Positions 1 through 11,732 of a DNA stretch of 64,000 nt are shown one piece after another. Position 1 is the stretch's first letter. Each line of letters starts with the position of its first letter. The position numbers were made by a program, and so were the translations under genes. The stretch lies in NCBI GenBank assembly GCA_030063045.1, contig JAQSEB010000040.1:496001-560000 (forward strand), given 5' to 3'. Below the pieces are notes generated by a model, which was not told the origin of the DNA, did not search any database, and worked only from the letters and a program-made list of their open reading frames with translations. This DNA comes from Pratylenchus scribneri. Taxonomy: Eukaryota; Nematoda; Chromadorea; Rhabditida; Pratylenchidae.

Positions 1-290
1 CGTCATTTATACATACAAATATTTCAAATAAATTTTTTAGTAATTTTGCAATTTAAAATACAAATTAATTTTTATTCTAGTCATATTTGATCATTTTGGT
101 AATGGAATATGCCAACATTTGCAGAGATGTAATTTATCTATGATAAATGTTAGCATTATCTATTAAAATTGTACTAAATTTTTATAAAATAATGGCCAAA
201 ATTCTGGCATAAATTTAGACAAAATATATGCCAGAATTCCTGCGTAGGATTTCTATTATTTTCTAAATAACATTTTTGATATATTCAAAT

Positions 291-294
291 TTAG
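291..294 (+). promoter_or_regulatory. Probable trans-splice acceptor of the transthyretin-like gene
   Basis: A TTTAG acceptor (cattcaaatttag-like context) lies 35 bases before the ATG at 330, with no upstream exon in sight. Its position favours the ATG at 330 over an in-frame ATG at 276, which would lie outside the spliced message. Confidence 0.45.
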
Positions 295-329
295 ATAAAT
301 TCCTATTCCAAAATTCCAATCAATCATCA

Positions 330-1502
330 ATGTGGAAAAATTCTCCATCAATTTCTTCCATCATTCTTTTCCTTCTAGTCATTCTTTGTTTTGCCAATTT
401 GATGAATTGTGACAAAGTATGGCATTTTAAAATTGCTGGCACCGTGGAATGCTATGACCTGGACAAAGCCACCAAAAATCCAAGTCCGGATGCCAAAATT
501 GAATTACGCGAAAAGGATTCATTGAATTCGGACGATCTTTTGGGATCGACAAAAACAAATGGGCAAGGTGAATTTGTGGTCACTGGAGAGGAGAATGAGC
601 CAAGTGATTGGGTTGAACCATATTTGTATGTGTTGGCATGTGGCACGGTAAATAATTTTTCGAAAAAAATATCCGAAGACAGGACATTTCATTACTTGTT
701 ACATAGGTTTTTGTATAAAGCTCAATAGCATAGCCAAAAAAAACAAACTAAGAAAATGATACTCATTTAAAAGATCTCTGAAATTGATTTTATGAATTAA
801 ATCAAATTTTCAACTAAATATTAGCTAAATTTTGATCAAAAAGCAGCAAAATAAGTCAAAATTGGACCTGAAAAGGATTTTATGAATTAAATCAAATTTT
901 TAAGTGGATATTAGCTACAGATTTAATAAAAAATGCTAAAAATTTTGACCAAAAAAGCAGCAAAATAAGTTAAAATTGGACAGATATTTTTCTACGCCAC
1001 TTTTCTTTTATCATTTTATGATGCGAAAATCGAAAAATGCTATACAAAAAGATTGTAACTCATTGATATAAAATATAAAAAATATTAATTAGCTTGAAAA
1101 AATTTCTGATGCATTAGCAATGCCTAAAATTAGGATAACCAAAATTATAAATGAAATTAAATTGAAACATATCGGATAGATTTACTTTTTTTGAAAATAA
1201 TTTCATTTTTATGGAATTAGAATGATATATTTCCAAATTAGCCAATAAATCTATATAATGAAAAGTCCTATTTTTGCCTTCTGAAACAAATATTTAGCTA
1301 AATTTTAAAGGAAGCCCAAATTTGCTTGTACTCTGAAATTGAGGCACAGCAAAGTGTGACAATTTTAATGGGCGACAAAATCAAATCAAAGGCAACCACA
1401 AATGGCCACGACTCAAATATGCCAATACAATTTGGGGTGCCTTCACCACATACAGTGTTCGACCATGCAGTCTGCAAGAATAATGGATTTTGGAAGGAAT
1501 AA
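330..1502 (+). CDS. Transthyretin-like (TTL/TTR) secreted protein, second exon tentative
   Basis: Exon 1 (330-647) encodes 106 residues: an N-terminal signal peptide with a hydrophobic run (IILFLLVILCFA) ending near MNC, then a transthyretin-like beta domain with the family pattern of a G-x-V-x-C strand, a D/E-rich link (LREKDSLNSDDLLGST), T-x-x-G-x-F and W-V-E-P-Y-L. This family is large and nematode-specific; members are secreted, and some from plant and animal parasites act as effectors. Exon 1 ends at a GT (ACG|gtaaat) in phase 0. The best continuation is an open stretch 1350-1502 in the same phase, ending TAA and containing HAVCKNNGFWKE, but its acceptor (aggcacag) lacks a pyrimidine tract and its sequence does not look like the usual TTL C-terminal half. 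Exon 1 is well supported; the 3' end is uncertain. Confidence 0.7.
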
Positions 1503-3270
1503 AAGAATGAATGTGGATGAAATGATGGGAATGAAATGATATAAAAATGTTAACAATTGTCATTAAATACATATTGTTCGAAATAAAATTATTGAAAAAT
1601 TGTGCTAATTTTTATATTATCATCAAAATTAAAATTAGAATTTTGTAGGACTTTCTTGTCTCACTCACAGTTAATCGAACAAAAATTATATTTTCTTTAA
1701 TTAAATTTAAAAAATGGATTTTAACAGTCAAAAATTAGCCTAAAAGCAAAAGAAATAAGAGATCAAATTGAGAAAAAATTCAACAAAAATTCCATCCATT
1801 ATTTTGTTTCAATTTTCAATTTTTCTCCTTCTCAAAATCTAATTTGCACTTAGAGTTAATTTGCAAAAATTTCTAAAAATTTGAAACAAATAACTTTTTT
1901 AATTTAAGAGCCCAAAAGAAAGCTTATAAGGATAAAATAAAAGAAACCAAATTGAGGAAAGATTCTTCAATCTTCATTCATTATTCTAATTTAAAACTGA
2001 TATTTTAAATCCGTTTTTCATTTTCAAAATTTGAATTGAAAAATTCTGAATTAATCTCAAATCACAATCTTTGCTAAAAATAATTTTATTAGAAATGAAT
2101 TGAAGAAAATATGATATTCTAAGAAAATTTTATCTAAAGGAATTTGTAATTAAATCTAAATGAATTTATATTTCAAAAAATTATAATCAGAATTTATCAG
2201 CAGTGATTAAGAACATGATGAAATTAAAAATATGCATACATTTTAATTCGGCTTTTTTATAAATTTTATTTTTCTAAATTGGTGAAATTTTTCCTTTTTT
2301 TTTATTTGTTTAATGTAAAAATTCCAAAATAAAATGAAAATTTATAAAATAAAATTTATGTGTTTCAAAATAAAATTTAAATTATCCCAAATGTTTTAAA
2401 AAATAAAATTTTTTTACCCATCAATTAAATTATAAATCTAGAAAAAAATAATATAATTAAATAATTTTTAAAATTTTGTTGATCCGATTTTGAAAACTTA
2501 TCCGCTTCAGAAACGGATATCCGATTTTGAAATAATATTTATTCTTTTTTTAAATTTTATTTAAAATATTTATTCAAAATTGTGTTCGTCTTATCTTTGT
2601 TTGTTTGTTTAATTTAAAAAATAATCAGAATTTAAAGAAAAATTAATTGAAAAAAATTATGAGTTATAAAATAAAATTTAAATTACCCCAAAAATATTTA
2701 AAAAATTCAGTTATTCTTTGATTGATTGTCAGTTAATTTAAAAAAATAATAAAAATTAAATAAATTAAATATTTCCCTTTATTTTAACACAATTGACAGA
2801 AACCATTAAAATATAGAAGTCGTATATTTTAAAACATTTTTTTGGATAATTTAAATTTTATTTTGAAACTCATAATTTTTTCTCTAAAAATTTTCCTTTT
2901 AATTTATAATATTTTTGGCAACAAACAAATAAATAGAAAAAGGAACCAATACATTTTGTAAAAATATTTTAAATTTATTTAAAAATTTAAAAATAAAATA
3001 AAGATTGTTGAAAAAAACGAATTAAAAAACAGTGTTAAAAAAATGAAATTATTAGAAAATTTTGGGCATTTTGACATGCCCATTAATTTATTTTCCCTTC
3101 CTTTTAAGGAATTTCCAAAATCAACGGATTAAAAAATTGAGCGGCATCCTCCGCCATAATTTCTTTGTTGGTATTGGTAGCTTGGTAGCACCAATCAAAA
3201 TATGCAAAAATTACGGATGAAGAGTGAAGAGTATGGGAAGTGAATATTTCCGCCGGCTTTTTTCGTACAG
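1503..3270. other. AT-rich intergenic DNA
   Basis: AATAAA-type polyadenylation motifs follow the transthyretin-like gene near 1580. The rest is runs of A and T with short inverted AT stretches. I see no coding exon, RNA gene or bounded repeat. Confidence 0.6.
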
Positions 3271-3447
3271 TCAAATGGTACTTTCCTATTATTGGGGGGG
3301 AAAAACCATTATCGGGGGGGGAAATGACATTATTGGGGGGGAAGGTCAATATCGGGGGGACGGGTCATTATCGGGGGGGGGGGGGGGGGGGGGAATTGAT
3401 ATTATTGGGGGGGACAAGTAAAAGATCTATAATATATATATATAGGA

Positions 3448-3945
3448 TTATCTTCATCATCATCTTCATCTTCATCATCTTCGTCATCATCTTCATCTTC
3501 GTCATCATCTTCATCTTCATCATCTTCATCATCATCTTCGTCATCATCTTCATCATCTTCATCTTCATCATCTTCATCACATCTTCATCACATCATCTTC
3601 ATCATCTTCATCATCTTCATCATCTTCATCATCTTCATCATCTTCATCATCTTCATCTTCATCATCTTCATCACATCATCTTCATCATCTTCATCTTCAT
3701 CATCTTCGTCATCATCTTCATCTTCATCATCTTCATCTTCATCATCTTCATCATCATCTTCGTCATCATCTTCATCATCTTCATCATCTTCATCATCTTC
3801 ATCATCTTCATCTTCATCATCTTCATCTTCATCATCTTCATCATCTTCATCTTCATCATCTTCATCATCTTCATCTTCATCATCTTCATCATCATCTTCA
3901 TCATCATCTTCACCATCATCATCTTCATCATCATCTTCCTAATCA
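3448..3945 (+). repeat. (CATCTT/CATCAT) microsatellite core
   Basis: About 0.5 kb of ATCTTCATC and ATCATCTTC units with little variation, lying between the arms of the fold-back element. Its open frames (poly His-Leu, Ile-Phe or Met-Lys) are artefacts of the repeat. Confidence 0.9.
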
Positions 3946-3957
3946 TCCTATATATAT

Positions 3958-5184
3958 CAGGGGTGGGGTCGAAATTTCGATTTTCGATTTCGATCGTCGA
4001 AATTTCGATGTTTTAGTTTCGATTCGATTTCGATTTCGAAAAGCGTCGAGTTTCGAAAAAATTTCGAAAAAGGCAAAGGGGGGACCCTTTGCTAGTTTTA
4101 ATCAAAAATTTGGTGTATTTTTTTAAACGAATTCCTTTTTTACTTTCAATTTTCTTCTTTATCAATTATATTTTATTCTTCTTCTCTTTGATTGACATAA
4201 TTCTAAATCCTATATCAAATAAATTATTTCGAATTAACATTTAATTAATTCCTAAATCAATAAATTTTACATTGTTTTTGTTTTTTTAAGAATAAGGAAA
4301 AATGAAAGAACATGGTAAAGATTCTTGGTGGTATTATTTTGATAGAATTGGCAAAACAACAAAAGCCCAATGCAAAGTGCCAACATGCAAAAAAGTTATT
4401 GATCAAGGCCCAACAAAAGCAACAAACAAATTAGAATGTCATTTGAAAAATCATCATAAACCGCTTTATGAACAACGAGAAAAGGCTAAAAAAGAAGTGG
4501 AACAACGAAAACAGGCACAACAAAACAAATTGTCTTTCAACCGGAAAATATCAGAAATGATTCAAGGTTTACTAATTATTTTACCTATTAAATTATATGT
4601 GAAATATAAAGAAGAAGCGGGCACTTCGTCAGCAAAGGAAGTGGAGGAATGTGTTACCAATGAAAATGCCGAGCCCGAGGATGGAGGATTTGAACAAAAT
4701 TTGGAACCTATCGGCTTGGTGGAATGCAAATCGGGCGGAATTTCCATTCCTTTATCAACTTTATGAAAAATACCATTCGGCTCCAGTTGGCAGCGTCGAG
4801 AGTGAACGAGTATTCAGTTCTGCCCGCTTTATTCTCAATGATTTGCGCCAAAGTTTGACGCCAGAAAATTTGAAAAAGCTTCTTTTCCTTCACCAAAATG
4901 TGCCACTTTACAATTTTAAATTTTGATGCTGAATATTAAATAATTTTTTGAAATATGATTGAATATAATTTTTGGATAAAAATTTCACCATTTTTATATT
5001 TTCTGAATTTTTTTTTCAATTTTTAAAGGATTGAAAATTTTTTTGAAAAATTTCGATTTTCGATTTCGATTTTCGAAATTTCGACGTTTTAGTTTCGTTT
5101 CGATTTCGATTTCGATTTGGATGTGAGTTTCGATTTCGAAGCAAATTTCGATTTCGATTTTTTTGAGTTTCGACCCCAGCCCTG
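3958..5184 (+). mobile_element. hAT-superfamily transposon, internally deleted, with 8-bp target duplication
   Basis: The ends are inverted repeats: CAGGGGTGGGGTCGAAA at the left and TTTCGACCCCAGCCCTG at the right, followed inward on both sides by long stretches of TTTCGATTTCGAT. The element is flanked by a perfect 8-base duplication ATATATAT (3950-3957 and 5185-5192), the hallmark of hAT insertion. It landed in the AT-rich inner arm of the fold-back element, so it is younger than that element. It carries remnants of a BED finger and a hAT dimerisation domain but no catalytic core. Confidence 0.85.
4302..4926 (+). pseudogene. hAT transposase remnant: BED zinc finger and C-terminal dimerisation domain
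   Basis: The first part (from ATG 4302) is a BED finger: WWYYFD near the start, then C-x4-C (CKVPTC) and the L-x-x-H-L-x-x-H ligands (LECHLKNHH). The second part, in another frame (4651-4926), is the hAT C-terminal dimerisation region with WNLSAWWN, the P-V-G-S-V-E-S-E-R-V-F-S core and NLKKLLFLHQN. In intact hAT transposases about 400 or more residues containing the DDE residues lie between these parts; here fewer than 100 codons separate them and the frame changes. I read this as a deletion derivative that cannot make active transposase. A spliced, domesticated BED-hATC gene is possible but unsupported. Confidence 0.8.
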
Positions 5185-5339
5185 ATATATATTATAGATC
5201 TTGTCCCCCCCGATAATATCAATTCCCCCCCGATATTGACCATTCCCCCCTGATAATATCAATTCCCCCCCAATAATGACCAGTCCCCCCCGATAATGGT
5301 TTTTCCCCCCCAATAATAGGAAAGTACCAGTCAAATTTC

Positions 5340-6349
5340 CATTGGTGGCTCGCTTTGGTCAATTTTCTGATTTCTCCCCTTCTTCGCCCTTTGATTCAAT
5401 TATTAAAAAATTTGATTAGGGCACAAAAAAGAGAAGAAAAGTGTCAGAAAATTTCTTGAATTTAATCAGCACCGTTTAACTTTATCAATTGAACAAAAAT
5501 TAGTACAATTTAATTTTGCTTTTTATTTTAATTTTATTTATTTTTTTTAGAACTATTCTTTGCATTTTAATTTTGCTTTATTTATTTCAAAATTTTTCTA
5601 AATTAAAGGAAAAATTTATAGAAAAAATTTATGAGTTTCAAAAAAAATTTAAATTACCTAAAAAATGTTTTAAAAAATACGAATGTTGGATATTGTCCAT
5701 CCTGCAAATATATCCATCTTTACTTCACTGTTCACTCTCCATTTTTATTTCACTTTATTGTTGGCACTCTGGCCATATCTATTATAAAACCATTGGCGAT
5801 AAAATCGAATAGACTACAAATAATTTGGCCGAATCGGGCGATTTCTTGAATTACTAACTACAATGGCCAAAAAATCGATTGATAGGAGATTGGCCGAATA
5901 GCTTTCTTCTCCCCTCCCCTCATTTTCCTTCCCATATCCAGCAATTCCCAAAATCAAGCCACAAAAATAGGACCATAAAAATCATTCGAGGACGCATGAT
6001 TCTATTTCAGTTTCGGCCATTTTAAGTGAAATTGTAGGGAAAATATTCACCCAAAAACCCAAATTCTATTGAAAAGCCGCACTCGACCTTGCAATTTGCA
6101 AAGAAATGAAGAAAAAAGAGGGTTTGGAAGTAGACGCGCGATGCGGTTGGTCACATCAACTAATCCAATAATTGGCCAATATAAAATTCTAGCTGAAATT
6201 GAGGGAAAACGCCATTTATTTCATTCCATACAAAATTAAAACCGCCATTCATTTCAATTCTCTAAATAAATGTAAATTACCTCATATACAATTCTCCATC
6301 CTTTTACACCCCATATTTTAATTTATTATAATATTTAATTCAAACTTCG
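5340..6349. other. Intergenic DNA without a recognisable gene
   Basis: AT-rich sequence with pyrimidine-rich stretches. Short open frames of up to 98 codons (for example 5516-5812) are Leu/Ile/Phe/Lys-rich low complexity with no domain or convincing splice plan. Confidence 0.5.
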
Positions 6350-6735
6350 TGTTGGATACTATTTTTTACCCAAAAATAATTGTTTTACCAAAAAAATATT
6401 TTGATTTCTAATATATCAGAGACGGGTTTTAATCTTTACTAATCTTATACACTTTTGTAGATCTCATCGAGACGCATCGAATTGTATATATAAAATGTCA
6501 GATTTTGGTCCAAAATTAAATTGATTAAAACAAAAACTAGAAATATGTTTTAAACGGTTTAACTTGTTCATTTTCAATTTACATTTTTATGTCAAAAGAC
6601 GTGTCTCGATGAGATCTACAAATTTGTATAAGGTTTATTAGGTCTTATTAAACCGGTCTCTGATTTACTTTTAGAAGTCAAAAACAGTTTTGGGTTAAAA
6701 AAATATTTTGGGTAAAAAATATTAATCGTTTGTAT
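6350..6735. mobile_element. Palindromic MITE (GTAGATCTCATCGAGACGC family)
   Basis: The two halves are inverted copies. The left arm has GTAGATCTCATCGAGACGCA (about 6458) and the right arm its reverse form GTGTCTCGATGAGATCTAC (about 6600), with outer arms containing TTTTTTACCCAAAA and TTGGGTAAAAAA. There is no coding capacity. Other copies or pieces occur near 16480, 22641, 25641, 32693 and 58150. Confidence 0.75.
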
Positions 6736-6809
6736 TCTTTCCTAAAAATATTGCCAAATTCGGCTCACATTGATTTTCCTAATTTAGGATTTGAAAAAAC
6801 TGTCCAAAA

Positions 6810-7809
6810 ATGCTGACAAAATTCTCAAAAATTTTCAAATTTCATTTATTCCTTTTAATTGTTTCCAATATAATTGGCCAAATTGAATGTGGTGCCCGGG
6901 AGAATTTGGAAGGATTGATGAAAATGAAGGAAGAGAAGGATAAGAATTTGAAAGAAATTAACAAATGTGTAGAAAATTTAAGCGACGAAAATTTGAAAAG
7001 CTTGAAAAATGAAATGGGAGAGTTGAAATTTGAATTGTCGAAAGTGCTGAAAAATTTGGTTAGAAAAATTTATTTTTATTTTAATAAATTTAAGGAATTT
7101 CTCACACATAAAATTTGCCAATTAAATTTTTTACTTCTTATGTGGGCCAGCAGGGATGGGTTCGATCTTCGATGGAACAAAAAATTTCGAAATCGAAAAT
7201 TCGAAACAAAAAAACGAAATTTTTAAGATAATTAACAAGTACCAAAAATTTAAATTAAAACATTTGGGGTGGAAAATTTTAGAAATTACAAAAGCAAAAA
7301 AGCAAATTTTTAATTGTTTGATTTAATGTTTTTTTTTTTGCATTCTTTTCAATCTGCAATAATAATTATATTAATGTTATTTTAAGTTTGACAAGGAAAG
7401 AAAGGAGAAGAAAAAGAATTTAAATCAACGAACCATGGCCATTCGGGATTCAGTGTATAATGCCATAAAATTGTGCACAAATATTGATGCAAATTTTCTA
7501 AAATCATCAAAAGGTGAAGCCATCGACATTTGTTCAAAATGTCTAAGCAAAACAATCGAATTAACGGATAAAAATAACAAAAATTATAAGCAAATGAAGT
7601 CAATATTGTCAAAGAAGCTTTTAAACAATTTGGAGACAATAATTTTGAATGATTATGTTCAACCCGTAAATATGGGAAAAGGGAAACATGAAATAGTTGC
7701 TGCTGGAAACAATAAAATGGCAGCATATCCGGCGGATGATATTGAAGTAGAAAATAAAGAAAAAGTTAAGCAAAAAATGGTTGAAATGCAACGACGAAGC
7801 ACGAAGTAA
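6810..7809 (+). CDS. Secreted coiled-coil protein of unknown function (two exons)
   Basis: Exons 6810-7058 and 7387-7809 join in phase 0 to give 223 residues. The start is the ATG 22 bases after a probable trans-splice acceptor (aatttag at 6781-6787). Residues 1-27 form a signal peptide (hydrophobic FHLFLLIVSNIIG, likely cut near ECGA). The mature part is charged and helical (LMKMKEEKDKNLKEINK, then a Lys-rich second exon) with few cysteines, including an ICSKC pair, and a basic C-terminus (MQRRSTK). No transmembrane segment follows the signal. I do not recognise the family. A secreted, lysine-rich, orphan-looking protein could be a secretory-gland product, but that is a guess. The intron holds a degraded hAT end. 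Confidence 0.65.
7151..7230 (+). repeat. Degraded hAT-like terminal fragment in an intron
   Basis: CAGGGATGGGTTCGATCTTC followed by TTTCGAAATCGAAAATTCG closely resembles the inverted repeat of the hAT element at 3958-5184. No matching right end was found, so this looks like a solo end. Confidence 0.5.
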
Positions 7810-8323
7810 AAATGTAATAGAAATGGATTTTGATCGCTGAAATATTTTTGTGGACCTGAAATTTGGTTGATTGAAAGGAATAATGGCCTATCTGAAAGAA
7901 GCTTTAATTTTTAACCTAATTTTTCTTTATTTTCATAATATAATTTATATTTAATCAATCGTAAATATTCGATATGTTTTTTTTTCTCAATTTTTCATTT
8001 TTTCGGGAATATTTTGATGGATAAAAAATTCATTTGATTTCCTAAAATTTTTAATTAATAAAATAAAATTTTCGAAATAAGAATTCTAATGAATGTTTTT
8101 GGGGAATTATGGCATAGATAAAATTTATTTAAAATGTGATATATAAAATAAATAAAAATATGAAAATATAATTAAAATAAATTTTAAAAAAAATATCAAA
8201 AAATTTAACTATATAATTCCAAAGTCCTAAGGACCAATTCATTTTAATCCATTGATTTGTTGTATTTGAATTTTGCAATTTGTAGAAGTTTTAAATTGTT
8301 GAATAGCGCTGGTTGATGTTTCA
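7810..8323. other. Convergent 3' intergenic region
   Basis: AT-rich spacer between the 3' end of the secreted coiled-coil gene (+) and the 3' end of the chemoreceptor gene (-). It contains several AATAAA-like motifs and nothing else recognisable. Confidence 0.5.
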
Positions 8324-10012
8324 TTAGAGTTGCAAGTTATCCAGTTTAAAAATGCTTTTCGATAAGATTTGATGGCAAATAATGTCACCTAAATTTGGGA
8401 AATCATTTTGTTTGAAATAAATACAAACCAAAGGATTAAATAGAGAAATCCAAACGGGGATTACGGCATAAAAAAGGGAAAATGAGTTGAAGAATGTGGC
8501 AGTTTGGATGCCAAAAATTAAATTTATATTTATGATCAATTGAGGCAAAAAGGAAATAGAAGGTAAAATTGCCTAAAAATAGAGAAATATAGCATTAATT
8601 TTGGTGTTTAGGCTGACCTGAATGCAGAGGACAATGCTAATCAATTTGTTCACTTCCCTCTGCTTTTTCATTGATGGTCCTTTATAATTGCGCCAAATGT
8701 GAAATTGAATGGATAAACCAAAAAAAATTATAATTGCATAATTCGCAATGGAAAGCGCCAATCCATAAGAGGAAATGAAACCAGTCCAAGCATGCGTTCG
8801 CTGAAAATTTTTTCAAAATTTTTTATTTCGGTCTATTAATTTATTAATACAAAAAAATTAAAAAAAAATTCAATTAATTATAATTGAAATATGAGTGCAG
8901 ATTGGAGAGGTAATTTATTTTGATAATTCAATATATAATCAAAATTACACCACCCGATTTCTATTTTTAGAAGATATTTTAGATTTAATGATGTACTATG
9001 ATCTATAATGTTCATATTTCTTTCTCGTCAGTTGGTAAATGTCTCATAGAAAATTAATCTATGGTTGATTTTACAAAACTTTTAGTTGATTTATTAGGAA
9101 AATATTATAAAGCAAAATTGTCAGTTTTTTAAAGATGAAATTTTTTAATAAACATTTACATAAATTTTATGTTCAAACCGATTAAATGGATTAGAAATCA
9201 ATCCTATTATAATAAACGAATGACCTTTTAGATTAAAGATGTAAATCTGAATTGAGTGAAAAAAAATCAGAATTGGACAAAAAAATCAGAATTGGGTATT
9301 TTAATCACAATTTGCCTAAATTTTGAATCAATATCTACTACAAAACATATAAAAATAACTTACATTTGCCCTCATAGAGACAACATATTCATGTTTTTGT
9401 GCGATTGACTGATCTAATTCCAGTATTTCCACCCATTTTGGATTCGTTAAATGCTCATTTTCGTGTGTTGGTCCATTTACGAGGAATGAACCGATTTGAA
9501 GGGTACAAATGGGCAAAGAGACGAATAAAAGAAGGAATGCATATCGTTTAATATTCATATGGACATTCCTTCAAAATTATAATTAATTAAATTATATGGT
9601 TTTAATAAATACCAATTAATCATCAAATAACGATAAATAAAGAGTGAAGAAATGCTATTCGTCGTAAAACGTTGCAAAAATACGAATATCATGAAACAAA
9701 TGCATTGCCAAGGATTTGGCAACAAATGTACGGGTCCATAGCTCCAAATTGTACCCTCGGAATTATCCACAAAAAAGACCTACAAAAAGTTTTATTATTT
9801 ATAATATTTAAAGAGACTAAACAAACGGGTTGAATTAACAAATATACAAAAATCACGAGAATATCGGTGATACAAGTTTGGAGTAAAATTCGACTATAAA
9901 TGCGCATTTCACTTATTGTATGCCGAAGGATGAGTAGAATGGTCAAGATGTTGAAAAATATGCCAAAAATGCCAAGAAATGCAGCATGAATAGTATTAAT
10001 TAATATTATCAT
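8324..10012 (-). CDS. Serpentine 7TM chemoreceptor, Srd-like
   Basis: Five exons (10012-9827, 9779-9613, 9568-9364, 8800-8618, 8572-8324) join without frame breaks into 329 residues, a normal length for nematode chemoreceptors. Hydrophobic segments are spaced as seven membrane helices: MIILINTIHAAFLGIFGIFF; a second in the CITDILVIFVYLLIQP region; one in CICFMIFVFLQRF; the exon-3 start (YAFLLLFVSLPIC); YGLALSIANYAIIIFF; one after the KQREVNK loop; and the last with PVWISLFNPLVCIYF. The NIL-x-IL of helix 1, SRILLQTCITDI of helix 2 and the P-V-W-x6-NP-L-x-x-IYF end fit the Str superfamily, closest in my reading to Srd. These receptors act at the ciliary membrane of chemosensory neurons through G proteins; the ligand is unknown. 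Intron 3 (9363-8801) is long and AT-rich. Srd versus another Str-type family is uncertain. Confidence 0.8.
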
Positions 10013-10523
10013 TATATTTATTCTTTTTGGAATTATTTTAATTTTATTTACAATCTAAGAATATTGATATTAAATTTCGTTTAAAATGATTTATTCAGCA
10101 GTAATTAAATTTAATATTTTATTAAATTTGCTTTTCTGTTAAACAAAAAGGGAAATTGAGCATTCTTAAGAATTTAAAAACAAAATAAAACGACTGATTT
10201 TTGGAAAAATTTACTGAACGTCTGCTCTAATAAAAGTGCATAATAAAAAGTGAAAAAGAACAAAAACCTAAAAATTAAATTATTTAAAAAAATTTCAATA
10301 TATAAATCTTCAAATATAAAAATATTGGGACTAATAAAAATATTTATTTTAAATGGAAAATAAAAATAATAAATTAATATAATAGTAAAATTAAATTTAA
10401 AATGTGGAAATGGGATCAGCTAAGAGCTGGCAGCATTTGACTAGAAACATGACAAATAGATTTGGCAAAACTTTTTATACATCTTCCCAATGCGCCTATT
10501 TCTTCCACTACATCTGTATTATA
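10013..10523. other. Upstream region of the Srd-like gene
   Basis: AT-rich presumed promoter region. No clear acceptor for trans-splicing or other motif stands out before the ATG at 10012. Confidence 0.4.
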
Positions 10524-10912
10524 CAGGGCTGCCACTGCCAGATTTCTTTTTTAAAAAAGTAAATTGTCCGTGAAAAAAATTTGATGTAAAAAAAAGATTT
10601 TTGTTTTAAGCGAATATATATAAATTGATTAAAATTTTTAATAATGTACATATTTTATCATAAATGAGCAATATTATCCAGAATCAAGATTGCATGTTTT
10701 TTGAGAAGAATTTTTAAAATATTTCGATCTGCAGTCGAAAAATTTAAGCCAAAAATGGACGCACAACTAAAAATTTAAGCCAAAAATTTATGACAAAAAA
10801 TGCCGCGCAGCGAAAAATTTTGAAATTTTTCAGAATTTCGGAAAAAAAGTACAAAAAGTACTCTAGCCCAAAAAAGTACAAATCTTTTAAAAAAGTACAT
10901 CTGGCAGCCCTG
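10524..10912. mobile_element. hAT-type MITE, 389 bp
   Basis: Inverted ends CAGGGCTGCCACTGCCAGAT and ATCTGGCAGCCCTG, each followed inward by TTTTTTAAAAAAGTA-like sequence. Flanking 8-base duplications are GTATTATA (10516-10523) and GTATAATA (10913-10920), one mismatch. There is no ORF. The ends and 8-bp duplication indicate mobilisation by a hAT transposase, but from a different family than the element at 3958. Confidence 0.8.
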
Positions 10913-10920
10913 GTATAATA

Positions 10921-11732
10921 ATTATAGGATAATCAATTTATTTATTCTCTTTTTTGGAATTATTTTTAATTTTATTCACAATTTAAATATTGATGTTATT
11001 ATGATTATCAAAATTAAAATGCAAGTATTTACATTCAGTGGCAAAACAATTTAATATTTAATTAAATTTACTTTCCTGTAAAGCAGAAAGTAAAGTGAAA
11101 TGCAATGAACATTTCTACGAATGATTAAAATTTGGCAAAATAAAATGAACGCCCGCTGTCTGCTCTGATAAAAGTGCTTATTAAAAATGAATCTCCGTGT
11201 AAATTAACCTAGTATTTTTATAAATGTAAATAATATTTTAAAATGACAAGAAAGGGAAGAAAATTTTTGGCAATCCATTTATAAATAAAATAATGCAAAT
11301 AACACAACATATAAATACGAATATAATATTTAGAAAATTCATTTTATGCCATTTTTAAAATTTAATTTCATTCAGATTCTGAATTAATTTTATCATATTT
11401 GCTTATTATTCTTTTTCATATTTTAATAATTTGTTAAATTTGTATTTGAAATTTCTTCACAATTTGGCGATAAAATAACAAATTATTCTCACGAATTCAG
11501 AGGAAGGGAGAAAATAAAGAATTCGATTCGGAATATTTGACGCAAATTATTTATTGAATAAAAAAAATTCAAATTATATTAAACTTTTTGAACCAGAAAT
11601 TAGAAATCTTTAATAAGACATTTGACTATTTGTACCCTTCCCCAAATTTATTAATATTATAGTTCCAAATAAATATTATTAATTATTCTTGGATTAATTA
11701 ATTCCGAATATTTAAAAAAATTGCAAATTAAT
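10921..11732. other. AT-rich intergenic DNA
   Basis: No exon, RNA gene or bounded repeat recognised. The segment near 10921-11190 resembles the sequence just upstream of the Srd-like gene (similar ttattctttttggaattatttt and TTAATATTTAATTAAATTT stretches), suggesting a local duplication separated by the MITE. Confidence 0.45.

Larger units (their letters stand above)
3281..5325. mobile_element. Fold-back element with G-tract terminal inverted repeats, split by a hAT insertion
   Basis: The left arm (from about 3281) reads GTACTTTCCTATTATTGGGG and continues as repeats of TTATTGGGGGGG / TTATCGGGGGGG to about 3418, then AGATCTATAATATATATA. The right arm (about 5193-5325) is its inverted copy, ending CCCCAATAATAGGAAAGTAC. 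Between the arms lie a CATCTT satellite (3448-3940) and a younger hAT element (3958-5184). Without the hAT the element would be about 0.8 kb, with no coding capacity. A second copy with the same arm motif is at about 48710-49665 and a weaker third at about 56180-56535. I do not recognise the superfamily. Confidence 0.75.

Noticed and set aside
3240..4016. Long open frame of His-Leu-His / Ile-Phe-Ile repeats, and Met-Lys repeats on the other strand
   Set aside because: Direct translation of the CATCTT satellite and G-tract arms; no coding signal.
5516..5849. Two overlapping frames of 98 and 72 codons
   Set aside because: Low-complexity Leu/Ile/Phe/Lys; no signal or domain beyond AT-rich composition.
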